From assembly GCA_964533705.1 (NCBI GenBank), contig CAZHMN010000007.1, positions 1 through 54,978 on the forward strand: DNA of 54,978 nt. Reading direction: 5' to 3'. Shown here one piece after another: positions 17,491-25,338 of the stretch; within the stretch, counting starts at the first letter, position 1, and every line of letters starts with the position of its first letter. A program made the position numbers and the translations under genes. The notes under the pieces were generated by a model, which saw nothing but the letters and a program-made list of their open reading frames with translations, did not search any database and had not been told where the DNA came from. This DNA comes from CAZHMN01 sp964533705. Lineage in GTDB: Bacteria > Electryoneota > B3-LCP.

Positions 17491-17513
17491 CAAAAACGCC
17501 GGACATGCCCGGC
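17491..17513 (-). terminator. Rho-independent terminator after the small acidic gene
   Basis: On the minus strand, GCCGG-GCATGT-CCGGC is followed by G and five T. It lies about 90 bases past the stop at 17605 and upstream of the flippase start, so it may separate the small gene's transcript from the flippase operon. Confidence 0.6.
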
Positions 17514-17534
17514 TTATATTCAGCGAGAGAGGAG

Positions 17535-17554
17535 GACAGACATTCTTGTCTGTC
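17535..17554. repeat. Perfect 8-bp inverted repeat (REP-like hairpin)
   Basis: GACAGACA and TGTCTGTC flank a four-base loop (TTCT). There is no T run on either strand. It sits between the terminator at 17491 and the small acidic gene and looks like a dispersed palindrome more than a terminator. Confidence 0.5.
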
Positions 17555-17604
17555 GTTAAGAAGATTTACAGAGTTGGATTATCGTTAATTTATTTGCGCA
17601 GTTT

Positions 17605-17949
17605 TCAGTCGTCGTCAGGTGCCGCCATAACCGCTTCGGGTGTTTCAGTATCGCTGTCCTGCTCTGGTGAATCCAAGGCCCCCAGAATTTCCAACTCCCG
17701 GTGGAAGATTTCACGCAGACGCCTATCGGCGTTGCCCTTGAAATGCCCTTCCTGCAGCAGACGGAGCACTCCGTTTTCACCCCTTAATTTTTGCTTTTCT
17801 TCTTCTTCCGCGGGGATCGGCTGAACCGGCGTTGACGCGGGTTCATCTTGTGGAATTTCTGGTGGAACTTCCTGTGCAGGAATCTCTATCTGGGTGTAGC
17901 TCTGGACGTATTGGAGTGATAAACTGCTGTTATAAGCGGTTACAATCAT
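17605..17949 (-). CDS. Small acidic hypothetical protein
   Basis: 114 residues from the ATG at 17949, chosen because GGAGG lies directly upstream; a longer TTG start at 17976 has no such support. The N terminus (MIVTAYNSSLSLQYVQSYTQ) is followed by a Pro/Glu-rich low-complexity stretch (about 20-52). An amphipathic helical region comes next (GVLRLLQEGHFKGNADRRLR) and an acidic tail ending APDDD. It has no signal peptide or transmembrane segment and no family I recognise. It precedes the flippase operon on the same strand, separated by a probable terminator. Confidence 0.6.
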   Translation of the reverse strand: MIVTAYNSSLSLQYVQSYTQIEIPAQEVPPEIPQDEPASTPVQPIPAEEEEKQKLRGENGVLRLLQEGHFKGNADRRLREIFHRELEILGALDSPEQDSDTETPEAVMAAPDDD

Positions 17950-18089
17950 GCCCCCTCCGATTTTGATCCGAATCAAATAGTTGGATGCCCCTTATCTATT
18001 TATCGGATCATTTTGTAACCACTTGAGCACCTAAGGCTGAAATTATGATTCTTTCGGTGAATTGGGGATTTTTATCCTTCGTGAGTACT

Positions 18090-18989
18090 CTACCTTTTCA
18101 ACAGCCTGACTTTGCCGTCTTCTATACGAATCCGCACGCGAGCCTTGCCCCCGGGGAGACTGTAGATGGCAAGCCCGTCTTCCTCCTCTGCCTCCTCGAA
18201 TTCGGAAGAAGCGCGCACCCGGCCGTCATCGTAATCCACCCGGAATTCGCCGCCTCCAGCGAGAACGGTGAATTTAATCCAGCCATCCTCGCATTCCAAT
18301 GCGTAGATGCCATCATCCGCGATTTTGGTGGCGATTTCCATATCACCGTCTTCGACTTCGGCGCGAATCTCCGAGAAAGCCCCCTTCGAAATCGAAATCT
18401 CTCCGTCCTCGCAGGCAACTTCCAGGCTGCCGCTTCCGCCCCTCATTTCGATGCAGCCGTCTTCCGCTTCCAGATCGTAGAATCCCCCGTTGCAGTCTTC
18501 AATAATCGCCTCGCCGTCATCGAAATCCATGGCAATCTTACCCTGCACGTTACGAATCTGGTACTCATCGTCATCGCCGCGCACAACCAAGTTAGCACGA
18601 ATGGGTACTTCGAGGAGCACCTTATACTCGATACAAGAAGAACTGATCAGGATGCCGATCCGGGTCACGTCCCGGTCCACCTCTTCAATAATCAGATCTC
18701 CTTCATCTGGGGTAACCTCGACTTTAAACGGCTCGCCTCCGGATTCCCAGAATAGTCCTGAAGTGCGCCCCTCATAATCAATGGCGACGTGAACGTCGTT
18801 ACGCTCGCTGCCGATGATTTTTACCTCGGCGTCGCCCGTTGATAGATAAATAGTCCCATCCTTCGCCAACGGATAGACTTCATCGAGGTGGAAAACTTCC
18901 CGATCTCTCTTGGCCTCAGCATCCAGGGAAATCGTGGCCAATCCGAGTACTATCAACGGGATGAACAAACATTGGAACCTTGATTTCAT
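18090..18989 (-). CDS. Exported DUF4097-type putative adhesin (beta-helix repeats)
   Basis: 299 residues with a signal peptide (about 1-26, ending DAEA). The mature part is a chain of short beta strands spaced by acidic DG turns (DDGEAIIED, AEDGCIEM, CEDGEISI, EDGDMEIA, CEDGWIKF, DDGRVRAS), the pattern of DUF4097/DUF4098 repeat proteins predicted to fold as a right-handed beta-helix. The family is often annotated as a putative adhesin, but no direct function is established. It is very acidic and should lie in the periplasm or at the surface. AGGAAAGG lies upstream of the ATG. It is transcribed divergently from miaB across a 295-base intergenic region that holds only promoter-like sequence. 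Confidence 0.8.
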   Translation of the reverse strand: MKSRFQCLFIPLIVLGLATISLDAEAKRDREVFHLDEVYPLAKDGTIYLSTGDAEVKIIGSERNDVHVAIDYEGRTSGLFWESGGEPFKVEVTPDEGDLIIEEVDRDVTRIGILISSSCIEYKVLLEVPIRANLVVRGDDDEYQIRNVQGKIAMDFDDGEAIIEDCNGGFYDLEAEDGCIEMRGGSGSLEVACEDGEISISKGAFSEIRAEVEDGDMEIATKIADDGIYALECEDGWIKFTVLAGGGEFRVDYDDGRVRASSEFEEAEEEDGLAIYSLPGGKARVRIRIEDGKVRLLKR

Positions 18990-19190
18990 TATGGCGCCTT
19001 TCCTGCAGAAGGTTTTGCTTATTTGTTAGACGCCGATTCCATTGCCATGGTTGCAGGGAGACGCCGAATAATATTGTTCATCGGTGGGTGAGCGAGCCAA
19101 ATCCACAGACGGAACATTATGTGCATAGGATAACCCAAAAATTCCATCTCTGCGATGCCGACGAGCTTCGTGCGACAGCCCTGAAAATGC

Positions 19191-19219
19191 TTGATCTTTT
19201 GTTCTCAAAAGTGTATATT
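19191..19219 (+). promoter_or_regulatory. Sigma70-type promoter for the miaB-lapAB-SPOR operon
   Basis: TTGATC (19191-19196) and TATATT (19214-19219) with 17-base spacing. Predicted transcription start is about 19226, leaving a leader of about 59 bases before the miaB ATG, which itself lacks a good Shine-Dalgarno. Confidence 0.6.
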
Positions 19220-19284
19220 ACCATCAGAATCCGGTCATAGAAATCGGATGCGAAATAAAACTCCAGGTTTGAACCGACGAAATC

Positions 19285-20610
19285 ATGAGCCGGTCAGCGA
19301 AAGTCTATCTGGATGCTTACGGCTGCCAGATGAACGTTTATGATGGGGAGTTGATCACCGGCCTCCTGGAAGCCGATGGTTTTACCATGACTTCTCATCC
19401 GCAAGATGCTGCCGTGATCCTCATCAACACCTGTAGTGTGCGTGAGCACGCTGAACAGCGGGCTCTGGGACGGTTGCGCAGCCTTGGCGCTCTGAAGGCC
19501 AACCGACCGGATCTCGTCATCGGAGTATTGGGGTGTATGGCTGAACGGCTTGGGTCCGCCCTTAGAGAAGAGGCGAGCGAAGTGGACCTCGTTCTGGGGC
19601 CGGATGCTTATCGCAGTCTGCCTCATCACCTCAAAGCTCATTTGAATGGTCGCAACGGTTGTTTCACGTACAGTCCCGGCATACCCGATGAAACCTATGA
19701 TGGCATACGTCCCAGCCGGCGAAACGGCGTCAACGCCTACATTGCCATTATGCGCGGCTGTAACAATTTCTGTACGTATTGCATCGTGCCTTACGTCCGG
19801 GGAAGAGAGCGAAGCCGAGCGCCCGAAGAGATCCTGGATGAAGTTCGGCGAGCTGTGGAAGATGGATTTCCGGAAATAACCCTGCTGGGGCAGAACGTTA
19901 ATTCATACCGGTGGGAAGAAGTTGATTTCCCCGAGCTGCTGACCCGCGTGGCGGAAATTACCGGTTTGCAGCGACTCCGCTTTCTGACCTCACACCCTCG
20001 GGATTTGAATGACCGGTTGATCGAATGTTTATCTTCTGGAGGGGTGATTTGTCCTTCACTTCATCTGCCCGCTCAATCCGGATCCGATCGCATTCTCGAG
20101 GCGATGGGGCGGGGTTATACTCGGAGTGAATACTTGGACAAAGTCAATAGATTACGAGAGGCGGTGTCCGATCTATCGTTGACGACGGATCTCCTCTGCG
20201 GTTTTCCGACCGAAACCGAAGAGGATTTCGAGCAAACCCTCGATTTAATGTCCAGGGCTCGCTTTGATGACGCGTTTACCTTCAAATATTCCCCCAGGCC
20301 GGGAACGGCCGCCGCCCGCATGAGGGATGATGTCCCCGAAGAGGTAAAAATTGAGCGCTTGGAACGCATGATCGCTCACGCCCGGCAATTGGCCGACCAA
20401 TCCCGACAGCATCTCATCGGCCGGGAAACTGTAGTGCTGCTGGAGAATCCCAGTCCCAAGAATGCCGCAGAGTGGACCGGCCGGACGACTTGCGGGCGGA
20501 TCGCACTGGTTCCTGGCACCTTTAGGCGGGGCGATCTAGTCAGAATCAAAGTTGAAAAGGTGAGGGGCTTTTCACTCTGGGGGAAACCCCTGAAGAGTTC
20601 TCGAGGTTGA
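19285..20610 (+). CDS. miaB: tRNA-2-methylthio-N6-dimethylallyladenosine synthase MiaB
   Basis: 441 residues in the methylthiotransferase order. The N-terminal UPF0004 domain has three Cys ligands of the auxiliary cluster (Cys14 in YGCQMNVYD, Cys50 in INTCSVREHAE, Cys84 in GCMAERLG). A radical SAM domain follows with CxxxCxxC (Cys159, 163, 166 in GCNNFCTYCIVPYVRGRERS). The C-terminal TRAM domain starts near 375. The NTCSVRE, VPYVRGRERSR and GQNVNSY motifs favour MiaB over RimO or MtaB. The enzyme adds a methylthio group to position 2 of i6A37 in tRNAs reading UNN codons. It heads an operon with lapA, lapB and two envelope genes. Confidence 0.95.
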   Translation: MSRSAKVYLDAYGCQMNVYDGELITGLLEADGFTMTSHPQDAAVILINTCSVREHAEQRALGRLRSLGALKANRPDLVIGVLGCMAERLGSALREEASEVDLVLGPDAYRSLPHHLKAHLNGRNGCFTYSPGIPDETYDGIRPSRRNGVNAYIAIMRGCNNFCTYCIVPYVRGRERSRAPEEILDEVRRAVEDGFPEITLLGQNVNSYRWEEVDFPELLTRVAEITGLQRLRFLTSHPRDLNDRLIECLSSGGVICPSLHLPAQSGSDRILEAMGRGYTRSEYLDKVNRLREAVSDLSLTTDLLCGFPTETEEDFEQTLDLMSRARFDDAFTFKYSPRPGTAAARMRDDVPEEVKIERLERMIAHARQLADQSRQHLIGRETVVLLENPSPKNAAEWTGRTTCGRIALVPGTFRRGDLVRIKVEKVRGFSLWGKPLKSSRG

Positions 20611-20652
20611 TATTACTGAATCAGTAAATCGTCAAATACACCTGGAGGTACC

Positions 20653-20997
20653 ATGTGGATTATCCGCTGGGTTTTAATTACAATTCTTGTTCTTGCTCTG
20701 GTGGGTTTCCTGGGATTAAATCAGGATGAATTGGTTGACGTGAATTTCTTTTTCTGGGAGACTCCACCCATCGCACTGGCTTATGCCCTGTTTGTCGCTT
20801 TCGCACTGGGTATGGTCGCACAGCTCCTGATCTCAATCGTAAGTCAGTTTCAACTCCGAGCTCACATCAGTCGTCAAAAGCGGCAGATCGGCAGGCTTCA
20901 GGATGAGCTGGAAAAACTGCGCAGCCTGTCAATTGAGGAGGAAATCCTTGCGCCCGAGGACAGCACACCCGGGATTCAACATCAATCCGGAGATTAA
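20653..20997 (+). CDS. lapA: LapA-domain (DUF1049) inner-membrane protein
   Basis: 114 residues with two transmembrane segments (about 5-24 and 40-62), then a cytoplasmic coiled-coil (residues 70-95: LRAHISRQKRQIGRLQDELE) and an acidic tail. This is the DUF1049/LapA layout, including the LNQDELVDVNFFF segment between the helices. In E. coli LapA pairs with LapB, which controls LpxC turnover and lipopolysaccharide supply. Here lapB follows after only three bases, the same gene order as in E. coli. A Shine-Dalgarno (TGGAGG) precedes the ATG. Assignment by domain and neighbourhood; the LPS role in this organism is inference. Confidence 0.88.
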   Translation: MWIIRWVLITILVLALVGFLGLNQDELVDVNFFFWETPPIALAYALFVAFALGMVAQLLISIVSQFQLRAHISRQKRQIGRLQDELEKLRSLSIEEEILAPEDSTPGIQHQSGD

Positions 20998-21000
20998 CGA

Positions 21001-22140
21001 ATGGGATTGACCACGCTAATCATTATCGCTGCTCTGGTTATTGTGGCGGTCGTTTATTTCTATTTGAGAGTGTACAGGCGACCCAAGGAAGATGAGCTTG
21101 AATTGCCTTATACTCAAGGGTTGGCTTATCTCCTCGAGGGCGAAATTGATAAGGCAAGAGAAAAGTTCCACGAAGCCATCCGGAAAGATTCTGAGAATCT
21201 GCCAGCCTATTTGAAATTGGGTGCGATTCTCCGGCAAAAAGGGCAAGCCGTTGCGGCGATAAAGGTGCATCAAAGCCTGACTGTGCGTCCGGATTTAAAG
21301 CAAACTCAGAAGATCGAAATTTTCAAGGAGCTGGCTCAGGACTTCGAACAGGCCGGAGCACTGAAGAGGGCAGCGGAGACTACCGACCAGATCCTGCAAC
21401 TGGATGGAAATCATCTCTGGGCACTCTCGTTTGGCACTCGAATAGCAGAGAAACTTCAGGATTGGACTAAAGCTTTTCATCTCACGCGTAAGTTGGATGC
21501 CATCGAGAATCGCAAAGACACCGAAAGACTTGCTCTTTATCGCGTGGAAGAGGGGCGGGCCCTGATGGATCGAGGTAGGGGCAAGGAAGGTCGCATCAAG
21601 TGCCGCGAAGCATTGCGATTAGATCGTTCCTGCGCCTACGCTTATCTGACCCTCGCCAAATCATATATTAAAGAGAAGCGGGAAGAGGACGCCGTCAAGG
21701 AATTGAAGAACTTGATGGATGTAAGCCCGGAAAAAGCGTATTTGGCCTACGATCTCCTGGAAAATTTATATTTTAACCTGGGTCGCTTCGGCGAAATCGA
21801 AAGGCTCTACAGGGAGATCATTTCCACCCAGCCGCAAGATCTGCACGCCGCCAAGGCGCTGGCTCGTTTATTGGAGAAAAAAGGTGACGTCAATGGGGCG
21901 CTCAAAGTTTGCAGCGAAGCCCTGGAACGGCACCCCGACGATCTCTGGACCCGCCGCTTCATGATTCGAGCCTTGGTGGACGCCGACCGTATTGAAGAAA
22001 TCGGCCCACTGGTCATCGAGGTGCTCGATCGCGTCCTCATCGAACAGCCTCGTTATACATGCTCTCATTGCGGATATAATACCAGTGAACCGCTCTGGCG
22101 GTGCCCGAAATGCTCATCCCTGGCGAGTTTCGATGTCTAA
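21001..22140 (+). CDS. lapB: LapB-like TPR protein with C-terminal rubredoxin-type metal site
   Basis: 379 residues: one N-terminal transmembrane helix (about 3-22), then a series of tetratricopeptide repeats (for example AYLLEGEIDKAREKFHEAIR and YLKLGAILRQKGQAVAAIKV), and a C-terminal zinc-ribbon/rubredoxin-like module YTCSHCGYNTSEPLWRCPKC with four cysteines as two CxxC pairs. This is the full architecture of E. coli LapB (YciM), length 389. LapB tethers FtsH to LpxC and tunes lipid A synthesis. It is three bases downstream of lapA and overlaps the next gene by eight bases. Conserved order plus intact metal site make this a strong call. Confidence 0.92.
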   Translation: MGLTTLIIIAALVIVAVVYFYLRVYRRPKEDELELPYTQGLAYLLEGEIDKAREKFHEAIRKDSENLPAYLKLGAILRQKGQAVAAIKVHQSLTVRPDLKQTQKIEIFKELAQDFEQAGALKRAAETTDQILQLDGNHLWALSFGTRIAEKLQDWTKAFHLTRKLDAIENRKDTERLALYRVEEGRALMDRGRGKEGRIKCREALRLDRSCAYAYLTLAKSYIKEKREEDAVKELKNLMDVSPEKAYLAYDLLENLYFNLGRFGEIERLYREIISTQPQDLHAAKALARLLEKKGDVNGALKVCSEALERHPDDLWTRRFMIRALVDADRIEEIGPLVIEVLDRVLIEQPRYTCSHCGYNTSEPLWRCPKCSSLASFDV

Positions 22141-22414
22141 TGAAGCATCCATTATCAAGGCGGTCAAATTAGTACGCAAGCTGATTGTGCTCGTCATCGG
22201 TTTGACCGTACTACTGCTTGGCTTGGTTATGATCGTTGCGCCGGGACCGGCGATTGTTGTGATCCCTGTCGGTTTGGCGATCCTGGGCACTGAATTTATC
22301 TGGGCGCGGAAGATACTGCGCAAAGTCAAGAATGAGGGGGGAAAATTCGGCTCAAGCCTGCTGGAAGCCACCCATCTAAAAGGCAAGAAATCGCATGATA
22401 ATAGTGCAGCCTGA
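22133..22414 (+). CDS. PGPGW-type small transmembrane protein
   Basis: 93 residues from the ATG at 22133, which overlaps the end of lapB by eight bases; a longer frame opening at 21992 lies inside lapB and is not used. Two transmembrane segments surround the family motif: LIVLVIGLTVLLLGLVMIVA then PGPAIVVIPVGLAILGTEF and a basic WARKILRKVK stretch. This matches the putative transmembrane PGPGW family, here with PGPAI in place of PGPGW. Function is not known. Overlap with both neighbours (8 and 20 bases) indicates coupled translation within the lapAB operon. Confidence 0.8.
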   Translation: MSNEASIIKAVKLVRKLIVLVIGLTVLLLGLVMIVAPGPAIVVIPVGLAILGTEFIWARKILRKVKNEGGKFGSSLLEATHLKGKKSHDNSAA

Positions 22415-23174
22415 CCGGTTGGATGCTCTGAACTTCGTCGGCCGGGCCATCCGATTTAAAAAAATCTTAGGCTCGGTTATTTTAATCTTTGGGATTCTAA
22501 TCTTCAATGCCGGAGCTCAGGAAGGCATCGAAGCTTATAATCGCGGCTTATTAACTGAAGCCAGAGCTTGCCTGCAGGATAGTCTCTCCGATCCGGATGA
22601 GACCGATTTTCTGAGAGCGGCTCTGTCCACCGATGCGGACAGCGCTCTCGTCATCTACCGCCAAATTGTTCTCCGCAGCCCGGAATCGAGTATCGCAAAG
22701 AGAGCATTGGACCGCGTCCGCCAGTATTATTACGCCCAGGGTCTGTACACTCGAGCCGAAGAAATCGGCGAGACGCTCGGGGATTGGAAACCGCCTCGGC
22801 GCCGCTTGAGACAACCGGAGTCCACGCCTCCACCGCCCTTTCAGTTGTCCGCCACGTTACCTCCACAACCTGAAATAAGAGCTCCTGAGCCGGAAGAGAC
22901 CATTCTTGAACAGCCTGCAACAGAAAAGTCGCCGTCCTACGCCTTGCAGGTGGGCGCCTTTTCCAATGCCGCAAATGCGCGGAGGCTGAGGGACAATTTG
23001 GAGAAAGAAGGATACAAGGCTATCGTTCTTGCCCCTGATGAAAACCCGACCAATCTGCACGTCGTGCGGATCAGGGGCTATGAGAGCGTCGAGGCTGCTT
23101 TAACGGCGGCGGATAAGTTGCACCGCCAGTTCGGGGTAAAGCCCATTGTCGTGCCGGCTGATGAAGGTGAATAA
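22395..23174 (+). CDS. SPOR-domain envelope protein
   Basis: 259 residues. A cytoplasmic basic segment is followed by a single hydrophobic helix (about 24-42), so it is either anchored or exported. Residues 45-125 form helical repeats resembling TPR units (GIEAYNRGLLTEARACLQDS). A Pro-rich linker (130-175) leads to a C-terminal SPOR domain (about 183-256: YALQVGAFSNAANARRLRDN, then LHVVRIRGYESVEAALTAA). SPOR domains bind denuded peptidoglycan glycans at septa. The start overlaps the PGPGW gene by 20 bases. It likely links this operon to cell-wall remodelling or division (inference). Confidence 0.85.
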   Translation: MIIVQPDRLDALNFVGRAIRFKKILGSVILIFGILIFNAGAQEGIEAYNRGLLTEARACLQDSLSDPDETDFLRAALSTDADSALVIYRQIVLRSPESSIAKRALDRVRQYYYAQGLYTRAEEIGETLGDWKPPRRRLRQPESTPPPPFQLSATLPPQPEIRAPEPEETILEQPATEKSPSYALQVGAFSNAANARRLRDNLEKEGYKAIVLAPDENPTNLHVVRIRGYESVEAALTAADKLHRQFGVKPIVVPADEGE

Positions 23175-23222
23175 GAACTGTCGTACCTTCTTTTAAAACT
23201 TCTTGAACTTGAATAGGTGCTT

Positions 23223-23251
23223 TTGACCCGTTGTCAATAAAACTAAATAAT
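23223..23251 (+). promoter_or_regulatory. Weak candidate promoter for the radical SAM gene
   Basis: TTGACC (23223-23228), then 17 bases, then AATAAT (23246-23251). It lies in the 132-base AT-rich space after the SPOR gene. The -10 is imperfect. Confidence 0.35.
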
Positions 23252-23306
23252 CAATCCCTTCTTAGGGCTCTAAAGAAATTAGATCATACCGATAGAGAAT
23301 GAATTC

Positions 23307-24068
23307 ATGGCAAACCTGAAACTGCAAACCGGCATGGTATACGGCCCAGTGGGTTCACGCCGCATCGGTCTTTCTCTGGGCATCAATTTAAGCCCATTTA
23401 GTGATAAACTCTGCACCTTCAACTGCGTTTACTGCCATTATGGATGGACAAAAATCCTGACCTTAGACCCCGAAATCCACAAGGATAGGCTACCCGATGT
23501 GGATGATCTGGGTCGTCAACTGGATGAATATGAGGTTGATCGCTTTCTGCTGGATCATATAACCTTTTCCGGCAACGGGGAAGCCACTCAGCATCCCGAC
23601 TTTTCCAGAGCCGTGGACATCATCACAGAATTCCGGGATCGTTGCGCACCGCAGGCGAAAACGGCCATCCTGTCCAATTCTTCCATGGTGACAAATCCGA
23701 AGGTGCGTCAAGCACTGCTGAAACTCGACCGGCGCATCATGAAACTTGACGCCGGTGACGAGCTGACCTTCAGAAAGATCAATCGTCCGCCTTCCGAACT
23801 GAAATTGCAGGACGTCATCAGCGGTTTGAAGAAACTGGGCGATTTTGAAACTCAGACCATCTTCATTGACGGCAGTGTCACCAATGCCGGCCAGGAAGCC
23901 GTTGATGCCTGGATGAAAGTGATGTTGGACTTAAAACCGAAAAATGTCCAGATTTACACGCTTGACCGTCCGCCTGCTGATACCCGCTTGAAGGCCGTGG
24001 ATCGGGAGCGGATGCGGGATATCTTCTACCAGGCGAAGAAAGCCGGTCTGCCCGTCAGTTTGCACTGA
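23307..24068 (+). CDS. Radical SAM protein of the COG0731 (TYW1-like) group
   Basis: 253 residues. The N terminus has VYGPVGSRRIGLSLGIN and the radical SAM CxxxCxxC motif (Cys36, Cys40, Cys43 in KLCTFNCVYCHYG), followed by ITFSGNGEATQHPDF, the glycine-rich SAM-binding strand. This pattern belongs to COG0731, named after wyosine synthase relatives; in bacteria the substrate is not known and these proteins are not proven tRNA enzymes. No auxiliary-cluster cysteines are obvious in the C-terminal part. It is monocistronic by appearance and is followed by REP-like palindromes. Confidence 0.85.
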   Translation: MANLKLQTGMVYGPVGSRRIGLSLGINLSPFSDKLCTFNCVYCHYGWTKILTLDPEIHKDRLPDVDDLGRQLDEYEVDRFLLDHITFSGNGEATQHPDFSRAVDIITEFRDRCAPQAKTAILSNSSMVTNPKVRQALLKLDRRIMKLDAGDELTFRKINRPPSELKLQDVISGLKKLGDFETQTIFIDGSVTNAGQEAVDAWMKVMLDLKPKNVQIYTLDRPPADTRLKAVDRERMRDIFYQAKKAGLPVSLH

Positions 24069-24073
24069 CAGCC

Positions 24074-24162
24074 GCGTAGGGGTCGGTCTTGCCTGCGCCT
24101 TTAGTGTGCCGACCCGCAACTCCTTACACCACAAGGTAGTCGGGGTCGCCCTCGACCCCGAC
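24074..24162. repeat. Two REP-like palindromes downstream of the radical SAM gene
   Basis: The first (24074-24116) starts GCGTAGGGGTCGG and ends TGCCGACCCG, the arms of the REP found around the transposase at 26292, but with a longer loop. The second (24139-24162) is a perfect 10-bp inverted repeat (GTCGGGGTCG / CGACCCCGAC) with a four-base loop. Together they look like a BIME-type cluster and may also end transcription. Confidence 0.75.
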
Positions 24163-24193
24163 GATCATGCGAGTTCAATACGTTCATAACCTC

Positions 24194-25231
24194 ATGAAAA
24201 TCATTGATCTTCGCTCCGACACTGTAACTCGACCGACACCACAGATGCGAGAGGTCATCGCTTCGGCCGAGGTGGGTGACGACGTCTTCGGAGATGACCC
24301 CACCGTCAACCGACTTCAGGAGAAAGTCGCCGAACTCCTGGGCAAAGAAGCCGCCCTGTTCGTTCCCTCCGGAACCATGGCCAACCAGGTTTCGATCAAA
24401 ACCCACACCCAGCCCGGCGATGAGGTCATTCTCGAGGCCAATTCGCACGTTTTCAACTACGAGAGCGGCGCTCCGGCACTGCTGTCCGGCGCGACCGTCC
24501 ATACCATACAGGGTGATCACGGCGTCTTCACGGCAGAACAGGTTGAGGCGGCCATCCGTCCGTCCGATCACCACTTCGCTCGATCCCGATTAATTGTCAT
24601 TGAGAACACCCATAATCGCGCCGGAGGCACCATTTTTCCCGTCGCGCAGATGCAGCGCATTCGCGAGGTCGCGACCAAACAGGGTCTCTCGATTCACCTC
24701 GACGGCGCCCGCCTCTGGAACGCCTCCGCGGCCACGGGACTGGATCTGCGCGCCTGGGCGGATCTGGCCGATTCCGTTTCCGTCTGCCTGTCCAAGGGGA
24801 TGGGCTGCCCGGTGGGTTCGCTGATTGCGGGGACAAAGGAATTCATTGACCGAGCGCACCGCTTCCGGAAAATCTTCGGCGGTGGCATGCGTCAGGTGGG
24901 CTTACTCGCCGCAGCGGGGTTGTATGCCATCGAAAATCACCGCGAACGCCTGGTCGAGGATCACCGCAACTGCCGCATTCTGGCCGAAGCCATCGCCGAA
25001 TTGCCGGGTGCGGTTGTTGATCTCGATTATGTACAGACCAATATCCTGATCGTCGAGTTGACCCCGCAAGCGCCCTTCGACGGCCCCGGCTTCTCAGCCG
25101 CCATGAAAGAGGTCGGCGTCTGGTTCCTGCCCACGGCTGCCAACAAAGTCCGCCTGGTGACGCATCTGGGCGTCAGCGGCGAAGACGTCGAGGAGGCCTG
25201 CGCCAGGATTCGGCGGGTGTGGAGTGTGTAG
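24194..25231 (+). CDS. ltaE: Low-specificity L-threonine aldolase
   Basis: 345 residues from the ATG at 24194, chosen because family members begin with IDLRSDTVTRPT; an ATG at 24167 lies at the end of the REP palindrome and is less likely. Fold-type I PLP motifs are present: FVPSGTMANQVSIKTH (substrate/cofactor loop), EAFLV-type ENTHNRAGGTIFP, LHLDGARLWNA with the PLP-contacting Asp, and SVCLSKGMGCPVGS with the Schiff-base Lys. The enzyme splits L-threonine or allo-threonine to glycine and acetaldehyde. It stands alone between REP repeats and the broken HNH-type gene. Confidence 0.93.
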   Translation: MKIIDLRSDTVTRPTPQMREVIASAEVGDDVFGDDPTVNRLQEKVAELLGKEAALFVPSGTMANQVSIKTHTQPGDEVILEANSHVFNYESGAPALLSGATVHTIQGDHGVFTAEQVEAAIRPSDHHFARSRLIVIENTHNRAGGTIFPVAQMQRIREVATKQGLSIHLDGARLWNASAATGLDLRAWADLADSVSVCLSKGMGCPVGSLIAGTKEFIDRAHRFRKIFGGGMRQVGLLAAAGLYAIENHRERLVEDHRNCRILAEAIAELPGAVVDLDYVQTNILIVELTPQAPFDGPGFSAAMKEVGVWFLPTAANKVRLVTHLGVSGEDVEEACARIRRVWSV

Positions 25232-25338
25232 TCTGGATTTCGGGATACAGGATTCTGGATTCAGAGGCATCATGCGTGTCTTTAGTGCGCAATATCGCCA
25301 GCAGCACCCGCATATTGAATAAGAAGTCAGCGAGCAAA

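Noticed and set aside
21992..22414. Longer start for the PGPGW gene
   Set aside because: The extra sequence lies entirely within lapB and has no membrane-protein character. ATG 22133 gives the family N terminus.
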